Positions 39,183-50,247 of a stretch of DNA of 62,452 bases are shown in pieces. The notes under the pieces are model-generated. The model ran no database searches. It was given only the letters and a program-made list of their open reading frames with translations, and had not been told where the DNA came from. Location of the stretch: contig JAJXYO010000017.1 in NCBI GenBank assembly GCA_021780495.1, positions 1 through 62,452 on the forward strand. The letters are read 5' to 3'. Source of the DNA: Deltaproteobacteria bacterium. GTDB taxonomy: Bacteria; Desulfobacterota; Desulfuromonadia; Geobacterales; Pseudopelobacteraceae. Made by a program: the position numbers and the translations under genes. Positions within the stretch are counted from its first letter, which is position 1. Each line of letters opens with the position of its first letter.

Positions 39183-39786
39183 TGCCGCGGCGGGTAATCA
39201 CAGGTCTTCTGATCCTGAAGCAGCGCCGGAGGTCCGACCGCCATCCGCTGGATGCCCATCGCCGTTGCTTGAAGCTGAGCAGCAGGAGATCCTGACGGCG
39301 CGGGCCCGGATTCTGGCCCGGCCACCCGAGCAGGCCGAGGCGGCTGCCGAGCGCATCGAGGTGGTCGAGTTTTCCCTGGCCTACGAGCGCTACGGCATCG
39401 AGCTGTCCTATATCGGGGAGGTGTACCCGCTGAAGGATCTCACCCGCATCCCCTGCACGCCGCGCTTTGTCGTGGGGGTCATGAACGTGCGGGGCAAGAT
39501 CCTATCGATCATCGACCTGCGGCAGTTTTTTGAACTGCCGGACAAGGGGCTCTCCGACCTCAACAAGGTCATCATCGTCCGCGACGCTGCGATCGAGTTC
39601 GGCATTCTGGCGGATGCCATCCTGGGGGTGCGGATGCTTGCCCTCAGTCATCTGCAGCCCTCGCTCCCCACCCTGACCGACATCCGCTGCGACTATCTCA
39701 AGGGGATTACGGAGGACCGGCTGGTGGTGCTGGATGGCGGCCGGATACTCGGCGACCGGGGTATCGTGGTCCATGAAGAGGTATAG
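39172..39786 (+). CDS. Second CheW-like coupling protein with N-terminal extension (WspD position)
   Basis: A 204-residue protein. About 60 residues of Ala/Glu-rich extension precede a CheW domain (EVVEFSLAYERYGIELSYIGEVYPLKDLTRIP, VVGVMNVRGKILSIIDLRQFF). It lies between the CheR-TPR and receptor genes, the WspD-like position. Two CheW proteins with different N-termini suggest two receptor/kinase coupling modes. GGGGAGAGCGGG precedes the ATG. Confidence 0.9.
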   Translation: MEANAAAGNHRSSDPEAAPEVRPPSAGCPSPLLEAEQQEILTARARILARPPEQAEAAAERIEVVEFSLAYERYGIELSYIGEVYPLKDLTRIPCTPRFVVGVMNVRGKILSIIDLRQFFELPDKGLSDLNKVIIVRDAAIEFGILADAILGVRMLALSHLQPSLPTLTDIRCDYLKGITEDRLVVLDGGRILGDRGIVVHEEV

Positions 39787-39827
39787 CTGTCGCGATGCAC
39801 TCTGAAATTTAACGAGGAGGGTTTCCC

Positions 39828-41579
39828 ATGCAATGGTTTCTGAATCTGTCCACCCGCTCAAAGATTGTCTGCTGCTTCAGCCTGCTGGTGGCACTGATCA
39901 TCATCGTGATCTGGACGGCGTACCTGGGGATTACGGCCACAACCCAGTCGCAGCAGGAGTTGTTCCAAAAAAACTACCAGGGCTCGCTTAACATCCTGGA
40001 GTTGCGAACCGACCAGAACCGGGCCAGGGCACAGCTGCTGGAAATGATGATCACCAGCGACCGCTCCCGGCAGCAGGCGCTGCTCAATGACATCAAGGGG
40101 TGCTTCAAGGAGATCGACGCTGGCATCAAGACACTCGAACAGGCCCAGAAGGACGATCCAATATTCATGGCTGCGCTCCGGGAGATTATAACGCTCTGGG
40201 AGACCTACCGGTCCGCATTCGAGGAAGAGGAAAACCTGATTATGGCGGGCAAGGTCGAGGCCGCGCGCCAATTGGCGCTTGGACCGCAGGTGCTGCGCTA
40301 CAACAAGATGCACGATATCGCCCTCACGCTGGACCAGGTGGAGATGGATCAGGCCCAACAGCGGCTCCTGCTGTCCGGGCAGAACGCCAGGAAAGCGCTG
40401 ATCATATTCCTGCTGGCCGCTGTGCTGGCCGTCGTGATCAGCACGGCCATGACACTGATCATGAACACGGCCATTGCCAAACCGCTGACCGGGATCGCCG
40501 CCATTGCGGAGCGGATCGCTACCGGCGAGCTGGATGTCGATGTGCCCGCTGCCGGCCGGACAGATGAGGTCGGAATCCTGATCCGGGCCTTTGGGCGCAT
40601 GGTCGAAAACATCAAGGGGCATGCCGATGCGACCCGCCGTATCGCCGCCGGCGACCTTTCCGTCACGGTGATCCCCCAGTCGGAGAGAGATATGCTGGGC
40701 AACGCCCTGGCCGCCATGGGGAGCAGCCTGAGGGAGATCACCCGCGAGATCATCGAGGGGGTCAATGTGCTGGCCTCTTCATCCAGCGAGATCATGGCCT
40801 CCACGAACCAGGTGGCCTCCGGCGCCGCTGAGACGGCAACGGCGGTGAGCGAGACGACCAGCACGGTGGAGGAGGTCAAGCAGACCGTCCAGGTGTCGAG
40901 CCAGAAGGCGCGCGATGTCTCCGAGGTGGCCCAGAAGGCGGTCCTGTCGGCCCAGACCGGCCGGCGTTCGGTGGAGGAATCCATCGCCGGGATGGGGCGC
41001 ATCCAGGGGCAGGTGGCGGCCATCGCCGACAGCATCGTGCGGCTTTCCGAGCAGAGCCAGACCATCGGCGAGATCATCGCCACGGTCAATGACCTGGCGG
41101 AACAGTCCAACCTGCTGGCGGTCAATGCCGCCATCGAGGCGGCCAAGGCGGGGGAACAGGGCAAGGGCTTCGCCGTGGTGGCCCAGGAGGTGAAGAGTCT
41201 GGCGGAACAGTCCAAGGAGGCCACCGCCCAGGTGCGGACCATCCTGAACGATATCCAGAAGGCCACCAACGCGGCGGTGCTGGCGACCGAGCAGGGCAAC
41301 AAGGCGGTGGCGGCGGGTGTCCGGCAATCGCAGGAGGCCGGCGAGGCCATCCGCCAGATGGGTGAGAGCATCGACGAGTCGGCCCAGGCCGCGTTGATGA
41401 TCTCTGCATCGAGTCAACAGCAGTTGACCGGCATGGATCAGGTGGCCCTGGCGATGGAGAATATACGTCAGGCCAGCGAGCAGAACGTCAGCGGCATGCG
41501 GCAGGTGGAGCTGACCGTGCAGGGGCTGCATGACCTAGGGCAGAAGCTGAAGGGGCTGGTGGCGAGGTATAAAGTTTAA
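39828..41579 (+). CDS. Methyl-accepting chemotaxis protein with four-helix periplasmic domain (WspA position)
   Basis: A 583-residue receptor. Helix 1 (about 13-33), a helical periplasmic domain of about 150 residues of the 4HB_MCP type, helix 2 (about 190-212), HAMP with an additional HAMP-like segment (215-315), and a signalling coiled coil with the hairpin tip [20 protein letters not shown]. It ends in LVARYKV, without a CheR-docking pentapeptide of the NWETF type. It is the operon's own receptor, between cheW and cheA. GGAGGG precedes the ATG. The ligand is unknown; WspA-type receptors respond to surface contact or membrane stress. Confidence 0.92.
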   Translation: MQWFLNLSTRSKIVCCFSLLVALIIIVIWTAYLGITATTQSQQELFQKNYQGSLNILELRTDQNRARAQLLEMMITSDRSRQQALLNDIKGCFKEIDAGIKTLEQAQKDDPIFMAALREIITLWETYRSAFEEEENLIMAGKVEAARQLALGPQVLRYNKMHDIALTLDQVEMDQAQQRLLLSGQNARKALIIFLLAAVLAVVISTAMTLIMNTAIAKPLTGIAAIAERIATGELDVDVPAAGRTDEVGILIRAFGRMVENIKGHADATRRIAAGDLSVTVIPQSERDMLGNALAAMGSSLREITREIIEGVNVLASSSSEIMASTNQVASGAAETATAVSETTSTVEEVKQTVQVSSQKARDVSEVAQKAVLSAQTGRRSVEESIAGMGRIQGQVAAIADSIVRLSEQSQTIGEIIATVNDLAEQSNLLAVNAAIEAAKAGEQGKGFAVVAQEVKSLAEQSKEATAQVRTILNDIQKATNAAVLATEQGNKAVAAGVRQSQEAGEAIRQMGESIDESAQAALMISASSQQQLTGMDQVALAMENIRQASEQNVSGMRQVELTVQGLHDLGQKLKGLVARYKV

Positions 41580-41643
41580 AGGATGAAGGATGAAGGATGA
41601 AGGATGAGTAATACAAATTCATAATTCATAATTCATAATTCAT
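41580..41643. repeat. Two heptanucleotide tandem repeats between receptor gene and cheA
   Basis: Four near-identical copies of GGATGAA (last copy GGATGAG) at 41581-41608 are followed after 7 nt by four exact copies of AATTCAT at 41616-41643. They fill the gap between the receptor stop (41579) and cheA (41663). No hairpin terminator is visible, so the repeats are probably transcribed within the operon. Confidence 0.9.
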
Positions 41644-41662
41644 ATTTTAACTTGAGGTTCCC

Positions 41663-44002
41663 ATGATCGACAAGGACGCCGCATTCTTGCAACGCCTGCT
41701 CGCCACCTTCAGGATCGAAGCGGACGAGCACCTGCGCAAGATTTACAGCGGGCTGGACGAACTGGAGAAGGCCGAGGCCGCGGAACAGCGGACGGATATC
41801 GTGGAGGCCGTGTTCCGGGAGGCCCACAGCCTGAAAGGGGCTGCCCGTTCCGTCAACCTGGCCGAGATCGAGGCCCTGTGCCAGGCCATGGAAGGGGTCT
41901 TTGCCGCCATGAAACGGCATGAGATCGAGGGTTCCGCAACACTGTCCGACCTCCTGCAGCAAGCGGCCGATCATCTCGGCCGGTTGCTCGGCGCCGCCGG
42001 AGGCGAACCGGACGGCGAGGGGAAAGCCCTGCTGGCTGACCTCGTCAGCCGGCTGGAGGAAGCGCTGCCGGGAGAAAACAGGGCAGCGGAGCCGAAGGCG
42101 CCCCGCGCGCCCCTGCCCCCCGCTTCCCCGCCTCGCGACCCCTCATCCGGGCCCCTGTCGTGCGTTGCCCCGCTTCCGGACACAGCCCCGCTTCATGCCG
42201 TATTGACGGAGACCGTGAGGGTGCCCACCGCCAAGCTGACAACGCTGCTGCTGCAGTCGGAGGAGATGTTGTTTGCAAAGCTCTCGGCGGCCCAGCGCGT
42301 GGCACAGATGCGCGAGGCGCGCGCGTCCTTCCATGCCTGGGAAAAGGAGTGGGCCAGGGTCCTGCCGCTGATGCAGCAGATCACGTCGTCATCCGCCAGG
42401 GCGACGGCCGGGCCGGGCGAAAACAGCGGCGCCGGGACAGATCCCGAGACACTGAGGCTGGTGGAATTTCTCGGCTGGAACCGGGAATTCATCAAAACGC
42501 TGGAGACCAGGTTTGTCAGCGGCATAAAAACAGCCCGACACGACAGCAGGACACTGGACGGCATGGTGAACAATCTCCTGGCGGATATGAAGAAGGTCCT
42601 GATGTTTCCCTTTGCATCGCTGCTGGAGATACTGCCGAAGATCGTGCGGGAGCTTTCCCGGGACAACGGCAAGGAGGCCGACCTGCTGATCCGTGGCGAG
42701 GAGATCGAGATCGACCGGCGCATCCTGGAGGAGTTGAAGGATCCGCTCCTGCATCTGATCAGGAACTGCATCGATCATGGCATCGAGAGTCCCGAGCAGC
42801 GCAGGGCTAACAACAAACCGCAACGCGGGACGATTACGGTTGAGGTCTCTGCGCTGGATAACCGGGTGGTGCTCGTCATTGCCGACGACGGAGCCGGTAT
42901 CGCCCTGGAGCGCGTCAGGGCCGCGTTGCTGAAACTCGGCAGCCTGCCACGGGAGCGGGTGGAGGAGCTCAGCGACCAGGAGCTGGTGCCGTATGTCTTT
43001 CAATCGGGGCTATCCACGAGCCAGATCATCACCGGGCTGTCGGGCCGGGGGCTCGGTCTTGCCATTGTCAGGGAAAAGGTGGAGAGGCTCGGCGGAACGA
43101 TTTCCATTGAAACGTTCCCCGATGCCGGCACCCGCTTCCGTATTGTCCTGCCGCTGACGGTTGCGACCTTTCATGGCGTTCTTGTCCGCCTGGGTGAACA
43201 TGCTTTCATCATTCCCGCGATGCACGTGGAACGAACGGTGCGGCTGGAACGGGAGGATGTCAAAACCGTTGAAAACCGTGAGACGATCCATGTCAAGGGT
43301 GTGCCGGTCTCGCTGGTCCGGCTGGCGGAGGTTCTGGAGCTGCCAGCGCCGGTCAACAGGGCGGCTGCCACGGATATGATCCAGACGGTCGTCCTGAGCG
43401 TGGCCGGCACACGTATCGCCTTTCTGGTGGATGAGGTGCTGAACGAACAGGAGGTGCTGCTGAAGAATCTGGGCCGGCAGCTTTCCCGCGTGCGCAACGT
43501 GGCGGGTGTTACGATCATCGGGAACGGCACGGTGGTGCCGATACTCAATGCCCCGGACCTGTTGAAATCGGCAGTGAAACGTTCCGCTCATTCAGCGCTG
43601 CCGGGTATCGCGGCCGATACCCGGCAGGAACTCAGCCGGAGGCCCTCCCTGATGGTCGTGGAGGATTCCATCACGACCCGGACGCTGCTCCAGAACATCC
43701 TGGGGGCGGCGGGCTATGACGTGGTTACCGCGGTGGACGGGCTCGATGCCTGCAGCAAGCTGAAAGGCGCGGATTTCGACATCGTGGTGTCGGATGTGGA
43801 GATGCCGAGGATGAACGGTTTCGATCTTACCGCCCATATCCGCGCCGACAAGCGGCTCGCCGAATTGCCGGTGGTGCTGGTGACCGCCCTCGAATCGCGC
43901 GAAGACCGGGAACGCGGGATCGATGTGGGGGCAAACGCCTATATCGCCAAGAGCAACTTTGACCAGAGCCACCTGCTGGAGGTGCTCAAGAGACTCGTGT
44001 AG
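41663..44002 (+). CDS. CheA-REC hybrid chemotaxis kinase (WspE-like)
   Basis: A 779-residue kinase. Hpt domain with the phospho-His at 55 (FREAHSLKGAARS), a proline-rich linker (about 135-175), dimerisation region, ATPase domain with LRNCIDHGIESPEQRR (about 370) and GLSGRGLGLAIVREKV (about 455), CheW-like regulatory domain (about 505-635) and a C-terminal receiver with Asp in FDIVVSDVEMPRMNG. CheA-REC fusions are the rule in Wsp/Frz-type alternative systems. It phosphorylates CheB and probably the receivers encoded downstream. GAGG lies before the ATG. Confidence 0.95.
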   Translation: MIDKDAAFLQRLLATFRIEADEHLRKIYSGLDELEKAEAAEQRTDIVEAVFREAHSLKGAARSVNLAEIEALCQAMEGVFAAMKRHEIEGSATLSDLLQQAADHLGRLLGAAGGEPDGEGKALLADLVSRLEEALPGENRAAEPKAPRAPLPPASPPRDPSSGPLSCVAPLPDTAPLHAVLTETVRVPTAKLTTLLLQSEEMLFAKLSAAQRVAQMREARASFHAWEKEWARVLPLMQQITSSSARATAGPGENSGAGTDPETLRLVEFLGWNREFIKTLETRFVSGIKTARHDSRTLDGMVNNLLADMKKVLMFPFASLLEILPKIVRELSRDNGKEADLLIRGEEIEIDRRILEELKDPLLHLIRNCIDHGIESPEQRRANNKPQRGTITVEVSALDNRVVLVIADDGAGIALERVRAALLKLGSLPRERVEELSDQELVPYVFQSGLSTSQIITGLSGRGLGLAIVREKVERLGGTISIETFPDAGTRFRIVLPLTVATFHGVLVRLGEHAFIIPAMHVERTVRLEREDVKTVENRETIHVKGVPVSLVRLAEVLELPAPVNRAAATDMIQTVVLSVAGTRIAFLVDEVLNEQEVLLKNLGRQLSRVRNVAGVTIIGNGTVVPILNAPDLLKSAVKRSAHSALPGIAADTRQELSRRPSLMVVEDSITTRTLLQNILGAAGYDVVTAVDGLDACSKLKGADFDIVVSDVEMPRMNGFDLTAHIRADKRLAELPVVLVTALESREDRERGIDVGANAYIAKSNFDQSHLLEVLKRLV

Positions 44003-44013
44003 GGGAGGGTAGC

Positions 44014-45087
44014 GTGATCAAGGTCCTGGTAGTAGACGATCTGCCGGTTGTCAGGGCATTCCTTTCTCACCTGTTGGATGCCGACCCGGAGATACGGGTG
44101 ATCGGCACCGCCTGCGACGGCCGGGAGGCCATCGAGGCGGTGAGAGACAAGCGGCCCGATGTGGTCACGATGGATGTGCACATGCCCAATATGGACGGCT
44201 TTGAGGCGACCCGCATTATCATGGAAACTAATCCGGTTCCGATCGTCATTGTCTCGGGCAGCGCCGACCCGCAGGAGGTCTCGATGACCTTCCGCGCCGT
44301 GGAGGCGGGCGCCGTTGCCTTCGTGGCACGGCCAAGCGGCATGGGTCACCCGGAGCACGGAAAAACCGTCCAGGAACTGCTCCGAACCGTCAGGGCCATG
44401 TCCGGGGTGCGGGTCGTCCGCAGGTGGCCGCGCCCGGCCCGGGAAGCCGGATCCCCTGGGCTGCCGGACCAGGCGCTCAGGCGCGAGACCAGCGGGATAG
44501 GGGTGGTGGCGATCGGCGCCTCCACGGGAGGACCGGTCGTCATCCAGCGCATCCTGGCCGCTCTGCCACGGGATTTCCCTGCCCCGGTCCTGATTGTCCA
44601 GCACATGGCCACTGGATTCACCAGCGGATTTGTCGAGTGGCTGGCGCGATCCTCGGGTATCCCGGTCAAGCTGGCGGTTCATGATGAGCCTCTCCATCCC
44701 GGCTGCGCCTATGTCGCCCCGGACGGTTTCGACCTGGAGGTGGAGAGGGAGGGCTGGATAACGCTCAGAAAAGGGGACCCCCGCAACGGGCATTGTCCCT
44801 CGGTTTCCCGGCTCTTTCGCTCGGTGTCCCAGGTGTATGGAGGCAATGCGGCCGGGATACTGCTGACCGGCATGGGCAAGGACGGTGCGGAAGAACTGCT
44901 GCAGATGAAAGAGCAAGGCGCCGTAACCATGGCCCAGGACAAGGAGAGTTCTATCGTGTACGGCATGCCGGGCGAGGCGGAACGCCTCAATGCGGCTACC
45001 TATCTGCTGCCGCCCGATGCGATCATACGGGTTCTGAAAAGGGTGGTGTCCGAACGGCAGGAATATGCCGGCCAGGTAACCAGATAG
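44014..45087 (+). CDS. cheB: CheB receptor methylesterase (WspF-like)
   Basis: A 357-residue response regulator with GTG start after GGGGAGGG. Receiver 1-120 (VLVVDDLPVVR; Asp in VVTMDVHMPNMDG), a linker, then the methylesterase domain (about 165-350) with the catalytic Ser in GASTGGP, His in LIVQHMATGF, and Asp in LLTGMGKDGAEEL. It removes methyl groups from the receptor, so adaptation machinery is complete in this operon (CheR and CheB). Confidence 0.96.
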   Translation: MIKVLVVDDLPVVRAFLSHLLDADPEIRVIGTACDGREAIEAVRDKRPDVVTMDVHMPNMDGFEATRIIMETNPVPIVIVSGSADPQEVSMTFRAVEAGAVAFVARPSGMGHPEHGKTVQELLRTVRAMSGVRVVRRWPRPAREAGSPGLPDQALRRETSGIGVVAIGASTGGPVVIQRILAALPRDFPAPVLIVQHMATGFTSGFVEWLARSSGIPVKLAVHDEPLHPGCAYVAPDGFDLEVEREGWITLRKGDPRNGHCPSVSRLFRSVSQVYGGNAAGILLTGMGKDGAEELLQMKEQGAVTMAQDKESSIVYGMPGEAERLNAATYLLPPDAIIRVLKRVVSERQEYAGQVTR

Positions 45088-45111
45088 CGCTCATCAAAAA
45101 GGGAATTACCT

Positions 45112-47835
45112 ATGAAAGATGACAACCGCGAATACAACCGGGCAGAGATCCTGATTGTGGAAGACAGTCCGACCCAGGCCGAGGAATTGAAATATGTCCT
45201 TGAACGGCACAACTACGTCGTGTCGCTGGCCGCCAACGGTATTGAGGCGCTCTCGCAGATCGAGGCGCGCAGGCCGGCCATGGTCATCAGTGATATCGTC
45301 ATGCCCGAGATGGATGGCTATCAGCTGTGCCGGGAGATCAAACAGGACGTCAGGTTCAGGGGGATCCCGGTGATTCTGCTGACGTCGCTTTCAAATCCGC
45401 GGGATGTTGTCAAGGGACTGGAATGCGGGGCGGACAACTTCCTGACGAAACCATACGAAGAAAAATATATCCTTTCGCGCATCCAGTACGTCATCGCAAA
45501 CAAGAATCTCAGAGATGTCGAGCAGACCCAGCTCGGCGTTGAGATCGTCCTCGACAACGAACGCTATTTCATCAAGTCGGACCGCATCCAGATCCTCAAT
45601 CTCCTGCTTTCCTCATACGAGGCCGCCATCCAGAAGAATGGCGAATTGATCACGGCCCAGAAGAATTTGAAGGCGTTGAACGAACAGCTCGAGCAGAAAG
45701 TACAGTCGAGAACCGTTTCGCTTGTGGAAGAGATCAATGAGCGCAAACGGGTGGCGGATGAGTTGCGAAGATCTGAACGCAGAATAACGCTGATGGACCG
45801 GATCTCGACCATATTCCTGACCTTCGCTGACGAGGATGTGTTCGGCGAGGTGCTGGAGGTTGTCCTGGCGGCAACGGAAAGCCGGTTTGGGGTGTTTGGA
45901 TTCATCGCGGACAATGGCGATCTGGTGGTCCCCAGCATGACCAGAGAGGTCTGGGAAGCGTGCCGGATTCCGGGCAAAACCATCGTCTTTCCGGCCGACA
46001 GCTGGGGAGAGAGCCTGTGGGGAAGGGCCATCCGGGAGAAGACCGCCCTCTATGCCAATGGACCCTTTCATACGCCCGAGGGGCACATCCCGATCGACAA
46101 CTTCCTGACCGTGCCGATCCTGTTTGGCGACCAGGTGATCGGGCTGCTCTCCGTGGCCAACAAGCAGGGCGGATACAGCGATGACGACAAGGAGCTGCAA
46201 GAGATCATCGCCCTCCGCATCTCCCCCATCCTCAATGCCCGCCAGCAGAGGGACCGCCAGGAACAGGAGCGCCGCTGCACGGAGGAAGCGCTGAGATTGT
46301 CGAACGACTATAACCGCAGTCTGATAGAGGCCAGCCTCGATCCGCTGGTCACCATTGCTTCCGACGGAAAGATCACAGATGTCAACACCGCTACGGAAAC
46401 CATTACGGGCTATTCTCGCCAGGAACTGATCGGCGACGATTTCTGCAACTATTTCACCGAACCGGAACAAGCCCTGAGCGGGTATCAGCAGGTTTTTCGT
46501 GAAGGCGTGGTGCGGGACTATCCTCTGCAGATTCAGCACCGGGACGGACATGCGGCCTCGGTACTGTACAACGCCTCGGTGTTGCGGGATGAAAACGGAG
46601 CGATAAAAGGTGTGTTTGCTGCCGCCCGTGACATCACCGAACAAAAGTTGCTGGAAAACCAGCTCTTCCAGGCCCAGAAGATGGAGGCCATCGGCCAGAT
46701 GGCAGGCGGGATCGCACACGACTTCAATAATATCCTGACCGGCATCATCGGATTCAGCACCCTGATTGAGATGCATATGGACAAGGATGATCCGCAGCGC
46801 GAGAACCTGAATCACGTCCTGGCTGCCGCCAACCGGGCCACCGATCTGACCAAAAACCTGCTCGCGTTCAGCCGGAAACAGATCAGCAACCCGCAGCCGG
46901 TCGATCTCAACCAGATCGTCAGTAAGACCGAAAATTTTCTGAAACGGATCATCGGCGAGGATATCGACTTCAAGGCTGGCATCTGCACGGATGAGTTGAC
47001 CGTCAACGCCGACAGTGGACAGATCGAGCAGGTGCTGATGAATCTGGCGACCAATGCGCGGGATGCCATGCCGAACGGCGGGCTGCTCCACCTTGAAACA
47101 GGCCGGGTCGAGATCGATGCTGAATACATCAAGCTCCATGGTTACGGCGAAGCGGGGAGTTATGCCGTCATATCCCTGTCCGATTCGGGGGCGGGTATGG
47201 ATGAGTCTATCTGCAAGAAGGTCTTTGAACCGTTCTTTACCACCAAGGAGGTCGGCAAGGGAACCGGCCTGGGGCTGTCCATCGTCTACGGGATCGTCAA
47301 GCAGCATAACGGCTTCATCAATGTGTACAGCGAGCCGGGCAAGGGAACGACCTTCAAGATTTATCTGCCTCTGATACAACCGGCCGTTGCGGACATGCAG
47401 GCCAACGAGGAGGAGATTCCGGAGCGGGGGACCGAAACGATCCTGGTGGCCGATGACGATGCCTCGTTACGGGAACTGGCCGATAAGGTGCTGAACATGT
47501 TCGGCTACACCGTCATCACGGCGGTGGATGGCGTCGAAGCGCTCAGCCGCTACCGGGAAAACAGGGACAGCATCGATCTGGTGATCCTGGATGTCATTAT
47601 GCCGAGGATGAACGGGAAAGAGGTCTTTGACGAGATGCGCAAGCTGGATCCCGCCGTCAAGGTGGTCTTTATAAGCGGTTATACCCGTGACATTATCCAT
47701 AAGCGCGGCATGCTTGACCAGCGCCTCGATTTTATCTCGAAACCGCTGCATCCCAAGAATTTGCTGGTCAAGGTGCGCGAGGTGCTGAGAGGCGCCAGGG
47801 ATGGTGCTGCACCAAAGGTAATGCAGCAGGAGTGA
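45112..47835 (+). CDS. Hybrid kinase REC-GAF-PAS-HisKA-HATPase-REC, presumed output of the Wsp-like system
   Basis: A 907-residue soluble protein. N-terminal receiver ([14 protein letters not shown]; Asp in [13 protein letters not shown]), a coiled coil, GAF domain (about 225-385, with [15 protein letters not shown]), PAS (about 395-515, ending [11 protein letters not shown]), HisKA with [16 protein letters not shown], ATPase domain with [16 protein letters not shown] and C-terminal receiver ([13 protein letters not shown]). It starts 24 nt after cheB on the same strand. In Wsp operons this position holds WspR, a receiver-GGDEF protein. Here a receiver-kinase would accept phosphate from CheA and relay it onward. 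GGGAA precedes the ATG. Confidence 0.92.
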   Translation: MKDDNREYNRAEILIVEDSPTQAEELKYVLERHNYVVSLAANGIEALSQIEARRPAMVISDIVMPEMDGYQLCREIKQDVRFRGIPVILLTSLSNPRDVVKGLECGADNFLTKPYEEKYILSRIQYVIANKNLRDVEQTQLGVEIVLDNERYFIKSDRIQILNLLLSSYEAAIQKNGELITAQKNLKALNEQLEQKVQSRTVSLVEEINERKRVADELRRSERRITLMDRISTIFLTFADEDVFGEVLEVVLAATESRFGVFGFIADNGDLVVPSMTREVWEACRIPGKTIVFPADSWGESLWGRAIREKTALYANGPFHTPEGHIPIDNFLTVPILFGDQVIGLLSVANKQGGYSDDDKELQEIIALRISPILNARQQRDRQEQERRCTEEALRLSNDYNRSLIEASLDPLVTIASDGKITDVNTATETITGYSRQELIGDDFCNYFTEPEQALSGYQQVFREGVVRDYPLQIQHRDGHAASVLYNASVLRDENGAIKGVFAAARDITEQKLLENQLFQAQKMEAIGQMAGGIAHDFNNILTGIIGFSTLIEMHMDKDDPQRENLNHVLAAANRATDLTKNLLAFSRKQISNPQPVDLNQIVSKTENFLKRIIGEDIDFKAGICTDELTVNADSGQIEQVLMNLATNARDAMPNGGLLHLETGRVEIDAEYIKLHGYGEAGSYAVISLSDSGAGMDESICKKVFEPFFTTKEVGKGTGLGLSIVYGIVKQHNGFINVYSEPGKGTTFKIYLPLIQPAVADMQANEEEIPERGTETILVADDDASLRELADKVLNMFGYTVITAVDGVEALSRYRENRDSIDLVILDVIMPRMNGKEVFDEMRKLDPAVKVVFISGYTRDIIHKRGMLDQRLDFISKPLHPKNLLVKVREVLRGARDGAAPKVMQQE

Positions 47836-47841
47836 GTGCCT

Positions 47842-50247
47842 ATGCCGGATAACGTAACCATACCCGAGGGCAAACTGGTCTATCTGGAGCAGCGCGCCAA
47901 TAAACTGGCCCGGGAAAAATCGCAGCTCCAGCTCGTCATGCGCCTGATAAACCGGGTGAACGCTGCTTCGGGGCTGGAGGATACGGTTGACTGCGTGCTG
48001 CGCAACATCCTCGATGTCGTGGGCGGTACCACCATCGTCCTCTACTACTGGATCGACAGTGACCTCTTTTCAGTCGACGTCTACGGCACAAAGACCAGGC
48101 TTGAGGCAATCGACGACGAACAGGTGCAACAGGTCGTTGCCAGCCATGAACCGGTCGAGCTGGAGCACGACTTCAGCGATACGCGCATGACAACCCCGGG
48201 ATTCAGCCACGCCTACACCTGGATTTATCCGCTTGTGGTGGGCAAGGATCTGATCGGCGTCCTCAAGATGGAGAGTCTGCATATCCGCATGTGCGAGTTG
48301 TATAAGCATCTGACGGCCTTTTTCAACTATACCGCCCTGGTACTGAAAAACGAGATTCTCGGGCACACCCGGCTCAATCAGCTCAATGAACAACTGAGCG
48401 AGGTGAACGAGGAACTGGAACAGGAGATCGGGGAGCGGGAGCAGGCCGAGGAGGAGCTGAGACGAGCCAGGGATGAGCTGGAAGCGCGGGTTACGGACCG
48501 GACGACCGAATTGCAGCGCGCCAACGAACAGCTGCAACGAGAGCTTGCCGCGCTGGAACGGGCGCAGGAGGAGCTGCGCCTCTACGCCGAAGTGATCCAC
48601 GACCTGTACAACCACGCTCCCTGTGGCTACCACTCCCTGGACGACCAGGGTACCTTTGTCCGCATAAACGATACCGAGCTGCAATGGCTCGGGTATCAAC
48701 GGGATGAGATCGTCGGCCGGAAGCGCTTCAGCGATATGGTTACCCCGCAGAGCGCGCAGGCCTTTCGCGAGTATTTCCCGCGCTTCAAGCAGCAGGGTTT
48801 GATCAAGGATCTGGAATTCGAAATGCTGCGCAAGGATGGCACCATCCTGCCGGTGCTCCTCAATGCAACCGCCATCACCGGCCCGGATGGCGCCTTTTTG
48901 ATGAGCCGCTCGACCATCTACGACATTACGGATCGGAAAAAAAAAGAAGAGTCGGAGCATTTGTTGAGTTCCATCGTAGAATCCTCCGATGATGCCATCC
49001 TGTCCAAGGATCTAGCCGACGTTATTCTCTCCTGGAACCGGGGAGCGGAGCGGATTTACGGCTATTGTGCCGAGGAGGCCATCGGGCAGCATATCTCGCT
49101 GCTGATCCCGCCGGGACATGAGGAGGATCCGCCTGAAATCATGGCAACACTCAGGCGGGGCGAGCGGGTCGAACATTTCACCACCGAGAGGATGCGCAAG
49201 GATGGCCAACGGATCTACGTGTCGCTGACCGTTTCGCCGATCACCGACTCGGCGGGGGCGCTGATACGGGCATCGATCATTTCGCGCGATATCACCCGGC
49301 AGATGCAGATGTCTGAACAACTGGAGTCACAGCGTGTTCTCCAGGAAGAGTTGATTCAGCAGCGCACGAACGAGTTGCTGGATAAGAGCCAGGAACTTCA
49401 GGGTAACCAGCAGGCGCTGATGAATATCGTCGATGATCTCAACCTGAAGACCGCGGAGCTGGAAGATGCCAACTCCAAACTGATAGAGCTGGATCGCTTG
49501 AAGTCCATGTTTATCGCATCCATGAGCCACGAACTGCGGACGCCGCTCAATTCGATCATCGGCTTCTCCAGTATCCTCCACGACGAATGGCTCGGGCCGA
49601 TCAATCCGGAACAGAAGGAAAACCTCGGCATCATCCAGCGCTCGGGAAAACACCTGCTCAGCCTGATCAATGATGTGATCGATGTTTCCAAGATCGAGGC
49701 CGGCCGGATCGAGGCCCGCTTGGAGGAGTTCGATCTGTACGACCTGCTGACGGAGGCGGTTCAGTATGTGGACAAGGATCTGCATGACAAGGGGCTGGAG
49801 TTGCATCTGGAGATACCTCACCGCAACCTCTGCACCGATCGCCGCCGACTCTTGCAGTGCGTCATCAATCTGCTCAGCAATGCCGTGAAGTTTACCGAAC
49901 GGGGTGGGATCACCCTGTCAGCGCAGGTTGCGGATAGCGGACAGGGGCGTGAGAGGCTTCCGCCATCCGCTGTGGCATCCCCGTTGATCAGCATTTCGAT
50001 AGAAGACAGCGGCATCGGCATCGCCGGGGAGGACATCCAGAGGCTCTTCGAACCGTTCGTACGACTGGAATCGCCCCTGAAGATCACGGTGCCGGGGACC
50101 GGTCTCGGTCTGTATCTGACCAGGAAGCTGGTGGAGAAAGTTCTGGGTGGTGATATACTCTGTACAAGCGATGTCGGCAGGGGCAGCACCTTCACCTTGA
50201 GGATTCCGGAGCGTATCTATGAAAAAGGTACTGGTAATAGAGGATAA
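47842..50247 (+). CDS. Soluble histidine kinase GAF-PAS-PAS-HisKA-HATPase
   Basis: An 801-residue protein without membrane helices. GAF-like domain (about 25-180, GGTTIVLYYWIDSDLFSVDV), a long coiled coil, PAS 1 (about 250-370, ending YDITDRKKKE), PAS 2 (about 375-495, ending SRDITRQMQM), coiled coil, HisKA with [19 protein letters not shown] and an ATPase domain with NLLSNAVKFTERGG and GTGLGLYLTRKL. There is no receiver in the protein; a stand-alone receiver gene overlaps its end by 29 nt, so the two form a split hybrid kinase. It starts 6 nt after the preceding stop. Confidence 0.91.
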   Translation: MPDNVTIPEGKLVYLEQRANKLAREKSQLQLVMRLINRVNAASGLEDTVDCVLRNILDVVGGTTIVLYYWIDSDLFSVDVYGTKTRLEAIDDEQVQQVVASHEPVELEHDFSDTRMTTPGFSHAYTWIYPLVVGKDLIGVLKMESLHIRMCELYKHLTAFFNYTALVLKNEILGHTRLNQLNEQLSEVNEELEQEIGEREQAEEELRRARDELEARVTDRTTELQRANEQLQRELAALERAQEELRLYAEVIHDLYNHAPCGYHSLDDQGTFVRINDTELQWLGYQRDEIVGRKRFSDMVTPQSAQAFREYFPRFKQQGLIKDLEFEMLRKDGTILPVLLNATAITGPDGAFLMSRSTIYDITDRKKKEESEHLLSSIVESSDDAILSKDLADVILSWNRGAERIYGYCAEEAIGQHISLLIPPGHEEDPPEIMATLRRGERVEHFTTERMRKDGQRIYVSLTVSPITDSAGALIRASIISRDITRQMQMSEQLESQRVLQEELIQQRTNELLDKSQELQGNQQALMNIVDDLNLKTAELEDANSKLIELDRLKSMFIASMSHELRTPLNSIIGFSSILHDEWLGPINPEQKENLGIIQRSGKHLLSLINDVIDVSKIEAGRIEARLEEFDLYDLLTEAVQYVDKDLHDKGLELHLEIPHRNLCTDRRRLLQCVINLLSNAVKFTERGGITLSAQVADSGQGRERLPPSAVASPLISISIEDSGIGIAGEDIQRLFEPFVRLESPLKITVPGTGLGLYLTRKLVEKVLGGDILCTSDVGRGSTFTLRIPERIYEKGTGNRG

